In this document: piece after piece, positions 1-4,271 of the stretch | How the letters are laid out: every line of letters begins with the position of its first letter | How positions within the stretch are numbered: position 1 is the stretch's first letter | Origin: an uncultured Bacteroidota bacterium | GTDB lineage: Bacteria; Bacteroidota; Bacteroidia; Chitinophagales; Chitinophagaceae | Assembly (NCBI GenBank): GCA_903851455.1 | Contig: CAINOM010000156.1 | Span: forward strand, 1-5,234 | Direction of reading: 5' to 3' | Length of the DNA stretch: 5,234 nucleotides | Notes under the pieces: model-generated | What the model was told of the DNA's origin: nothing | Seen by the model: only the letters and a program-made list of their open reading frames with translations | Database searches by the model: none | Translations under genes and position numbers: made by a program

Positions 1-294
1 ATTGTTGAAAATATGGCTTATTTTACGCCGCAGGAACTGCCAAATAATAAATATTATATTTTTGGGCAGGGAGGAGCAAGGAAGATGGCGGAGCAGTTTG
101 ACCTGCCTTTCCTGGGTGAGATACCGTTGGTGCAGAGCATTCGTGAAGGCGGAGACAGAGGCGTACCGGCGGTGATGGATGATGAACCGATAACCCGGGA
201 AGCTTTCAGTAACCTGGCAAAGAGGGTGGCGCAAAACATTGCCATTCGTAATGCCAGCCTGGAGCCAACGAAAGTGGTGCAGATGCAAGTGTAA
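1..294 (+). CDS. mrp: Mrp/ApbC-family iron-sulfur cluster carrier ATPase, C-terminal fragment
   Basis: The reading frame is open from base 1 and ends at TAA 292-294, so only the last 97 residues of a protein of roughly 350-370 residues are visible; the N-terminal P-loop ATPase part is outside the window. Family signatures seen are VENM at residues 2-5, IFG at 20-22, a GG.RKMAEQF helix, and the PFLGEIPLVQSIREGGDRG block typical of Mrp/ApbC/NBP35 proteins. These cytoplasmic dimeric ATPases bind and transfer Fe-S clusters to apoproteins (family knowledge). The CxxC pair that E. coli Mrp carries between VENM and IFG is absent; the segment here reads TPQELPNNKYY, as I recall for other Bacteroidota homologues. 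The ATG at 13 is an internal methionine, not the start. No terminator follows, so read-through into the next gene, 111 bases downstream on the same strand, is possible. Confidence 0.93.
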   Translation: MVENMAYFTPQELPNNKYYIFGQGGARKMAEQFDLPFLGEIPLVQSIREGGDRGVPAVMDDEPITREAFSNLAKRVAQNIAIRNASLEPTKVVQMQV

Positions 295-399
295 AAAGCA
301 AAACCCAAAATCAAAATAACAAAATCCAAGTAAGAGAATCCAAATAACAAAATCCAAAGTACAAGGACCGAAATCCAAAAACACTTTAGACTAAATACT
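295..399 (+). repeat. Heptad-phased AT-rich intergenic repeat array
   Basis: From the first base after the mrp stop, the spacer divides into 7-base units in one constant phase. AATCCAA occurs exactly at 323-329, 337-343, 351-357 and 372-378, spaced 14, 14 and 21 bases. Related units AACCCAA (302), AATCAAA (309), ATAACAA (316 and 344), AGTACAA (358) and AAAGCAA (295) fall in the same register. Three further in-phase units ending in ACT follow at 379-399. An exact 16-base direct repeat (314-329 and 342-357, 28 bases apart) is part of the pattern. There is no TAnnTTTG promoter box and no good hairpin. Degenerate heptamer repeats are known between genes in other bacteria, notably cyanobacteria; whether this one belongs to a named family cannot be told here. 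Base composition alone could explain some units but not the exact phased copies. Confidence 0.7.
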
Positions 400-405
400 A
401 AGAAT

Positions 406-1263
406 ATGAAACAAACCTTTGCCTCCTTATTGATGCTGCTTTTCTTACAGCCTGCTATGGCTCAAAGAAAGTATAACAAAACAAAAGACCCGTTACAGAT
501 AATCACTGTGAAGGTGCAGGGAGGAAGCTTTGACCTGGGCAGCGATGACGAGACCGAAGACAGAAAGCCGGTGCATACCGTGGTACTTAAGGACTTCAGC
601 ATAGGAGCCTATGAAGTAACCCAGGACCAATGGGCGGAGATCATGGGCAAAAACCCATCGTCGTATGACTGCGGACAATGCCCGGTAACCAATGTGAGCT
701 GGGATGATATCCAGGAGTTCATCACCAAGCTGAACGCTAAAACCGGCAAGCACTACCGCCTGCCTACCGAGGCTGAGTGGGAATATGCGGCTCGCGGCGG
801 CATGAACGAAAAACTGACCTGGGATAAGAACCATGATAACAATATTGTTGCCCGTGGCGGTGTAAATGAGTTTCTTGTAACTGACGACAACCGTAAGATA
901 CCCGCAAAGGATAAAAAAGGTAAGTACTACAGTGGCAGGAATGAGCCCGGCACTGTGGCCTGGTTCTCCCGCAACGCTGAAGACCATGTGCACCCAATAG
1001 GCCGCAAAAAACCAAACGCCCTTGGCCTCTACGATATGAGCGGCAATGCAGAGGAGTGGTGCAGTGATTTTTATGCAACTACCTACGGCAGCAAGAATAC
1101 GGTTGAGAACCCCAAAGGACCCGATGGCGGCCGCTCTCATGTAGTGCGTGGCGGCTCATGGAGCAGCAATGCTGAAGAAGTGGGTGTTACCCGGCGCGCG
1201 GCCTACCTGCCCAACACAAAGTCCAACTCGCTTGGGTTCAGACTGGTGGAAGACAGTAAGTGA
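406..1263 (+). CDS. Secreted FGE/SUMF1-fold protein, probably not a true formylglycine-generating enzyme
   Basis: The 285-residue protein starts at ATG 406 with a signal peptide (KQ, then a hydrophobic run at about 5-15, cleavage likely after AMA at residue 19). No cysteine follows the cleavage site, so it is not a lipoprotein, unlike the FGE-fold gliding proteins GldJ and GldK. The FGE-sulfatase domain fills the rest: GGSFDLGS (39-46), YEVTQDQW (69-76), RLPTEAEWEYAARGG (118-132), GLYDMSGNAEEW (207-218), VVRGGSW (246-252) and GFRLV (277-281). The active-site cysteine region of real FGE, just after RGGS, has none here (SWSSNAEEVGVTRRA). The only cysteines are C89 and C92 (CGQC) and C219. Many bacterial members of this fold act in binding or other reactions, so the substrate is unknown. 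An extra stretch of about 35 residues lies between ARGG (129-132) and YYSGRN (174-179). No clear Shine-Dalgarno precedes the start, usual for Bacteroidota. An intrinsic terminator follows. Confidence 0.9.
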   Translation: MKQTFASLLMLLFLQPAMAQRKYNKTKDPLQIITVKVQGGSFDLGSDDETEDRKPVHTVVLKDFSIGAYEVTQDQWAEIMGKNPSSYDCGQCPVTNVSWDDIQEFITKLNAKTGKHYRLPTEAEWEYAARGGMNEKLTWDKNHDNNIVARGGVNEFLVTDDNRKIPAKDKKGKYYSGRNEPGTVAWFSRNAEDHVHPIGRKKPNALGLYDMSGNAEEWCSDFYATTYGSKNTVENPKGPDGGRSHVVRGGSWSSNAEEVGVTRRAAYLPNTKSNSLGFRLVEDSK

Positions 1264-1292
1264 GAGATAAGTTATAAGCTGATAAGTTGTAA
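1264..1292 (+). repeat. Short heptad-like array of TAA-ending units
   Basis: Directly after the stop codon of the FGE-like gene come four units ending in TAA: GAGATAA, GTTATAA, GCTGATAA and GTTGTAA (7, 7, 8 and 7 bases). The octamer GATAAGTT is repeated exactly at 1266-1273 and 1281-1288. The array runs into the terminator stem that begins at 1291. Its unit differs from the AATCCAA units upstream of the gene, but both arrays begin at the base after a stop codon. Four units is few, so chance cannot be excluded. Confidence 0.45.
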
Positions 1293-1322
1293 CCCTGCCC
1301 AGTGGCGGGGTTATTTGTTTTT
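1291..1322 (+). terminator. Rho-independent terminator of the FGE-like gene
   Basis: A 9-bp stem pairs AACCCTGCC (1291-1299) with GGCGGGGTT (1304-1312), containing one G-T wobble at 1296/1307, around a 4-base loop CAGT. A T-rich tract (1314-1322, one G) follows at once. It lies 28 bases after the stop of the upstream gene and points along the plus strand, so it should separate the FGE-like gene from the propeller gene downstream. Confidence 0.88.
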
Positions 1323-1379
1323 CAGCGCTTTTGGTTTCCTAAGGTAATCCCCCAACTATATCGACCTCTCATTATGTCT

Positions 1380-1399
1380 TTAATGTCGTTCGACATTAA
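1380..1399. promoter_or_regulatory. Perfect 9-bp dyad upstream of the T9SS propeller gene
   Basis: TTAATGTCG (1380-1388) and CGACATTAA (1391-1399) are perfect inverted repeats with a 2-base centre. The dyad ends 22 bases before the chosen start codon at 1422, a position suited to an operator or to a hairpin in the 5' leader. It is not followed by a T tract, so it is not a terminator. No TAnnTTTG -7 box could be found near it, so the promoter itself is not identified. The regulatory role is inference. Confidence 0.4.
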
Positions 1400-1421
1400 G
1401 CGATTTACCAAACACACACCC

Positions 1422-3209
1422 ATGAAAAAACATCTTTTACTACTTACAATAACTTTTTTCTTATCACTTACACATTCACTTGCTCAAACACCCGACTGGC
1501 AATGGGGGAAGCGCGGCGGCACACCGGTAGACGAAATCGGGTATGGCGCACTTGAAGACGTTGAATACATCACTGTCGACAAATGGGGTAATCTATATTT
1601 TGTATCCAACGTCTGTAACCTCGATATCAATATCGATGGGCACGTATACCCTACTACCGGGGATATGCATGCCGAAGAGATATGCATAGCCAGCTACACC
1701 TGCGATGGCACCATGAGGTGGTACAAAATGGTATATGGCCTGGAGAACGAGGCCGTAGCCATAAAGACCGACACTTTTGGCGGCGTATATGTTGCGGGGC
1801 GCATCATCGTGGTAACAGGTTCCAGTCCCGGGTTTTGCGCCATTGGAGACTCTGCACATACCGACACCACATTTGGCCCAAGTCCCAAGAGCATGTTCCT
1901 GATGAAGCTGGACACTGCGGGCGCCTACAAATGGCTTACCATGCCCGAACCGGATTCTTTACCGATAACTGGTGATGCATCCGGCATTTACGATATGGAT
2001 GTAGATGACGATGGCAACTGCTATTTGTTCTGCTCGCTTAAGGCGGGTGCATATGCGAATGGCACTTTTGTGGCTACTGACAGCCCTATCTATAATTTCT
2101 GGAGCGACGAACCGGCCTATATACTTCAGTACGATAAGAATGGCGCCTTCAAAAACGGACATCATTTGCCTATGTGGCATCATAGCGGAAACTATCCGGG
2201 AGAGACCGTTTTCCTGACGCGGGATTCGAAGCATCATAGAACATATGTCACAGGCGGCGGAGCAACGACAGCTGGCGATTCCTTTTTTGTTGCCGGCAAT
2301 TTTGTTGCCCCTATGTACCTGGCATGCTTTGACGACAGCTGCAACCTGCGGTGGATAAAAACAGGCAGTGTAGGCGCTCCATCTGACAGGCCTGCTGTGG
2401 ACGATGCAGGGAACGTTTACCTTACCGGTGGTTGCACTGACAGCACTCAATTTAACGGCCATATTTTTAGCGGCATGGGTGGCCTTGCTCCTTACGTCGT
2501 AAAATCAGACACAGACGGTACTAATATCTGGGCCATAAATGGCGTTACTCCTGCAGATATAGCGTGGGGCAGTGGCATAACTGTGACGAATAATATCGTG
2601 GGCGTTTTTGGCGAATACTCCACCCCATTCTTAGCATGGGGAACAGACACGCTCTCCAGCGCTGTTTATACTCCTTTCATAGCCCGCTTCGATGCGCTGA
2701 CTGGTGTGGAACTTACGCTAAAAGCGCTTAACGGCCTAGGTTATACCATGCCCGGCAATGGCGGAGGTTTTGCACTTGGCACTACCGGTACCCTTGCCGC
2801 CGATCAATATGGGAACCTATACGTAGGTGGCAATTTTCAAAGCGAGGTATTCATCCCTGCAGATACGCTTGTAAGCTATGGCGGCGAAACAGACTGGTTT
2901 ATCGCAAAATTTGGTACCGATGTTTGCACGCCTGCACCACTGGGTGTAAAGCCAGCTGTTGTTAAAGAAGCCTGCTCGTTGTTCCCGAATCCTAATACGG
3001 GCAGCTTTACTGTATCCTGGCACCTTGCGTCCGGCAATGCTTTTTTCAGGCTAGTGGATATGACAGGCAGGGAGGTTTATACTCAAGCGATCACAAAAGC
3101 TGAAGGCTCACAGGAAATTTCTCTTTCCGATATCAGCAGCGGTATGTATTTCCATTCATTGACTACCAATGAGAAGACTTTGAATGGGAAAGTGCTGGTG
3201 ATAAAGTGA
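1422..3209 (+). CDS. Secreted beta-propeller-like protein with T9SS C-terminal sorting domain
   Basis: The 595-residue protein begins at ATG 1422, chosen because it opens a classic signal peptide (MKKH, hydrophobic residues 5-16, cleavage likely after SLA at 21). The in-frame ATG at 1302 would lie inside the terminator hairpin and bury the signal peptide behind 40 odd residues. The body has irregular SBBP-like blade motifs of the form D..GN.Y..G: VDKWGNLYF (52-60), TDTFGGVYVAG (116-126), VDDDGNCYLF (194-203), VDDAGNVYLTG (326-336) and ADQYGNLYVGG (460-470). The last about 78 residues form a type IX sorting domain: CSLFPNPNTGSFTVSW (518-533), LVDMTGREVY (544-553), ISSGMYFHSL (571-580) and a basic end, KVLVIK. 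T9SS cargo is exported by Sec, then carried over the outer membrane and released or anchored (family knowledge). Ligand or activity is unknown. It converges with the toxin gene, 4 bases apart. Confidence 0.9.
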   Translation: MKKHLLLLTITFFLSLTHSLAQTPDWQWGKRGGTPVDEIGYGALEDVEYITVDKWGNLYFVSNVCNLDINIDGHVYPTTGDMHAEEICIASYTCDGTMRWYKMVYGLENEAVAIKTDTFGGVYVAGRIIVVTGSSPGFCAIGDSAHTDTTFGPSPKSMFLMKLDTAGAYKWLTMPEPDSLPITGDASGIYDMDVDDDGNCYLFCSLKAGAYANGTFVATDSPIYNFWSDEPAYILQYDKNGAFKNGHHLPMWHHSGNYPGETVFLTRDSKHHRTYVTGGGATTAGDSFFVAGNFVAPMYLACFDDSCNLRWIKTGSVGAPSDRPAVDDAGNVYLTGGCTDSTQFNGHIFSGMGGLAPYVVKSDTDGTNIWAINGVTPADIAWGSGITVTNNIVGVFGEYSTPFLAWGTDTLSSAVYTPFIARFDALTGVELTLKALNGLGYTMPGNGGGFALGTTGTLAADQYGNLYVGGNFQSEVFIPADTLVSYGGETDWFIAKFGTDVCTPAPLGVKPAVVKEACSLFPNPNTGSFTVSWHLASGNAFFRLVDMTGREVYTQAITKAEGSQEISLSDISSGMYFHSLTTNEKTLNGKVLVIK

Positions 3210-3213
3210 TGAA

Positions 3214-3501
3214 TCACATAATTGGTTTCCTCGCAGTATGCCTCACTGAAATAATATTTACTTCAAGGTTGATAATCACAAAAACAATGATAAATGGAAA
3301 ACGTCTGAGATATACATCACGAACAACTTTGGAATTATCCATGAAACTGTATGCTAACGGATTCGATGCCAATTTGTTGTAGTGACCTTCGAGATCGTCG
3401 AGGAATTCGTCACCCAAGCCCATGCGCCTGTCTTCATAATAATGATAGGCCTCCATTGCTTCCTGTCGCGCATCAACAGAAATGAACAAGGTAAATTTCA
3501 T
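3214..3501 (-). CDS. RelE/ParE-family toxin of a type II toxin-antitoxin pair
   Basis: The 95-residue protein has the size and pattern of RelE/ParE toxins: an N-terminal beta strand (KFTLFISVDAR), a helical pair with AYHYYEDRRMGLGDEFLDDL (18-37), the N.L..NP.AY turn near 42-51, then the strand core VVRDVYLRRFPFIIVFVI (59-76) and a C-terminal strand NIISVRHTARKP (82-93). The RRFPF.I.F strand with basic residues R61, R66, R67, R87, H88 and R91 is typical of Bacteroidota ParE-like toxins. RelE members cut mRNA on the ribosome while ParE members poison gyrase; the sequence does not decide which. Its ATG (3499-3501) overlaps the antitoxin stop as ATGA, which implies coupled translation. It is complete, with no frameshift. 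Confidence 0.85.
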   Translation of the reverse strand: MKFTLFISVDARQEAMEAYHYYEDRRMGLGDEFLDDLEGHYNKLASNPLAYSFMDNSKVVRDVYLRRFPFIIVFVIINLEVNIISVRHTARKPIM

Positions 3502-3734
3502 GCTCTTTTACGGCTATTCCGGATGTAGCTATGAGCCTCCCCCACTGTGTACTTAACTGTTTCGCCTTTCAGGCATTTTTCTGCTCGTTCATGCAACACC
3601 TGCAGCTCCTCGGGGGAGCAGGTGTATTTGCGTTCCTTGCCATTTTCAACATAGTCGAAAAGATCATTAATGTTGCTGTCATCGGCAGTATCAATAAATT
3701 TATGTAATTGCTGCCTTATTGCCGCGGTATTCAT
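3498..3734 (-). CDS. Antitoxin partner of the RelE/ParE-type toxin
   Basis: This 78-residue, charged protein is first in the operon and ends 4 bases inside the toxin gene. Its N-terminus, MNTAAIRQQLHKFIDTADDS, resembles the start of many small Bacteroidota antitoxins (a helix, then a D.ADD..I..LF..VE segment). The C-terminal part has an ELQVLHERAEKCLKGE segment (43-58) and a YTVGEAHSYIR helix (62-72), comparable to the E-rich, G-K, W-EE-V tail of addiction-module proteins (inference; the usual Trp is not present). The start at 3734 is chosen over the open frame back to 3839 because the extra 35 residues cover the probable promoter and resemble no antitoxin. AGAAGG touches the ATG, too close for a normal Shine-Dalgarno. 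The protein is expected to bind and neutralise the toxin and perhaps repress its own promoter. Assignment rests mainly on operon layout and size. Confidence 0.75.
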   Translation of the reverse strand: MNTAAIRQQLHKFIDTADDSNINDLFDYVENGKERKYTCSPEELQVLHERAEKCLKGETVKYTVGEAHSYIRNSRKRA

Positions 3735-3748
3735 CCTTCTGCTTTTCA

Positions 3749-3756
3749 CAAATATA
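3749..3756 (-). promoter_or_regulatory. Candidate Bacteroidota -7 box of the toxin-antitoxin operon
   Basis: On the minus strand this reads TATATTTG, a full match to the Bacteroidota -7 consensus TAnnTTTG, 14 bases upstream of the antitoxin ATG. No TTG -33 element sits at the usual spacing (the nearest TTG, 3766-3768, is only 9 bases away), so the promoter may be weak or activator dependent. AAATAT is directly repeated on the plus strand at 3750-3755 and 3759-3764, over and beside the box, and could be an operator half-site pair. Confidence 0.4.
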
Positions 3757-3903
3757 CGAAATATGCAATAGGGTCCTTCTTTGCCCTTGCCTTGCCACAG
3801 TGTTAAAAATATTGAACGCTGGCTGTTGAAATTGCGCATGTTCCGGAAAAAAAATACTGTTGCACACCTTGCTGTTGATAATCAATAAACTAAGCGAAAA
3901 TCG

Positions 3904-3952
3904 TTGCTCATTTCTTGCTCACTTTTGCGCAAAAATTGCGCTTTCATTGCTC
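3904..3952. repeat. Cluster of small direct and inverted repeats
   Basis: TTGCTC occurs three times (3904, 3915, 3947), the first two extended to TTGCTCA with an 11-base period. A 12-bp perfect palindrome TTTTGCGCAAAA spans 3923-3934, and an overlapping hairpin GCGCAA-AAA-TTGCGC spans 3927-3941. AAATTGCGC also occurs at 3829-3837. The 11-base spacing puts two copies on one face of the helix, as binding sites often are. Function unknown. Confidence 0.3.
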
Positions 3953-4121
3953 GCTGTCACGTTTGCATCGTCCTGAAATAGGTTTACACGTTGGTTAGAT
4001 AATCCTGATTTTTGTTTACTGCCATCAAGGAGAAAGAAGCAAAAAGTGCCAAATCCAGCACAAAGGTAGAATGAGGAAATGAGACCGGCAAAAGAACATT
4101 ACATGATAGTGCGTTTTTAGC

Positions 4122-4163
4122 ATTATCATATCGCGTATACGCGATATGATGTAATTTTTTTTT
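4122..4163 (+). terminator. Orphan intrinsic terminator with a perfect 26-bp palindrome
   Basis: Bases 4125-4150 form a perfect palindrome centred between 4137 and 4138 (arm ATCATATCGCGTA), and ATTA/TAAT can pair outside it (4122-4125 with 4152-4155) across a 2-base bulge. As RNA this gives an 11-bp or longer stem with a 4-base loop, followed 4 bases later by nine T's (4155-4163). The polarity is plus strand. On the minus strand the hairpin is followed by an A-rich, not T-rich, sequence, so it should not end the NHL gene's transcript. No plus-strand gene lies upstream within the interval; the nearest plus-strand gene ends at 3209, beyond the oppositely oriented toxin-antitoxin operon. Confidence 0.65.
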
Positions 4164-4271
4164 GAGTTAATCTCCTGATCTTGTGCTCATCATATATTGT
4201 TACTGACCCGGCCTGTGATGAAGTGTTGGCGGGGACTAGTAATTTAGAATATCTCCACCACAAATCCCTTT

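Larger units (their letters stand above)
3735..4271. other. Non-coding interval of about 540 bases between two minus-strand genes
   Basis: I find no credible protein gene on either strand. The longest open frames here are short, lack family resemblance, and partly overlap the antitoxin in another frame. From the antitoxin outward the interval holds the operon promoter (3749-3756), a run of eight A's at 3847-3854, a cluster of small repeats and dyads (3904-3952), a purine-rich stretch (about 4028-4090) and a perfect palindrome with a T9 tract (4122-4163). Nothing clear is seen from about 4170 to 4271, which is the 3' side of the NHL gene. The interval may contain a small RNA on the plus strand. 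Confidence 0.6.

Noticed and set aside
493..1140. Open frame of 215 codons on the minus strand opposite the FGE-like gene
   Set aside because: It is a mirror of a well-supported gene with clear FGE-fold motifs; the product has no family resemblance and an odd composition.
1302..1421. 40-residue N-terminal extension of the T9SS propeller protein from ATG 1302
   Set aside because: The ATG lies within the terminator hairpin of the previous gene, and the extension would hide a textbook signal peptide that begins at 1422.
3206..3217. GTGAT/ATCAC dyad covering both convergent stop codons as a bidirectional terminator
   Set aside because: The stem is only 5 bp with a 2-base centre and there is no T tract on either side.
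3735..3839. 35-residue extension of the antitoxin to ATG 3839
   Set aside because: It would cover the probable promoter and has no antitoxin character; the MNTAAI start at 3734 fits small Bacteroidota antitoxins.
3890..4120. Decayed coding gene in the non-coding interval
   Set aside because: Translation of both strands gave only short pieces with frequent stops and no recognisable family motif.
4205..4238. GC-rich imperfect stem downstream of the NHL gene as its terminator on the minus strand
   Set aside because: It has a mismatch in a 7-bp stem, a loop of about 14 bases and no T tract after it.
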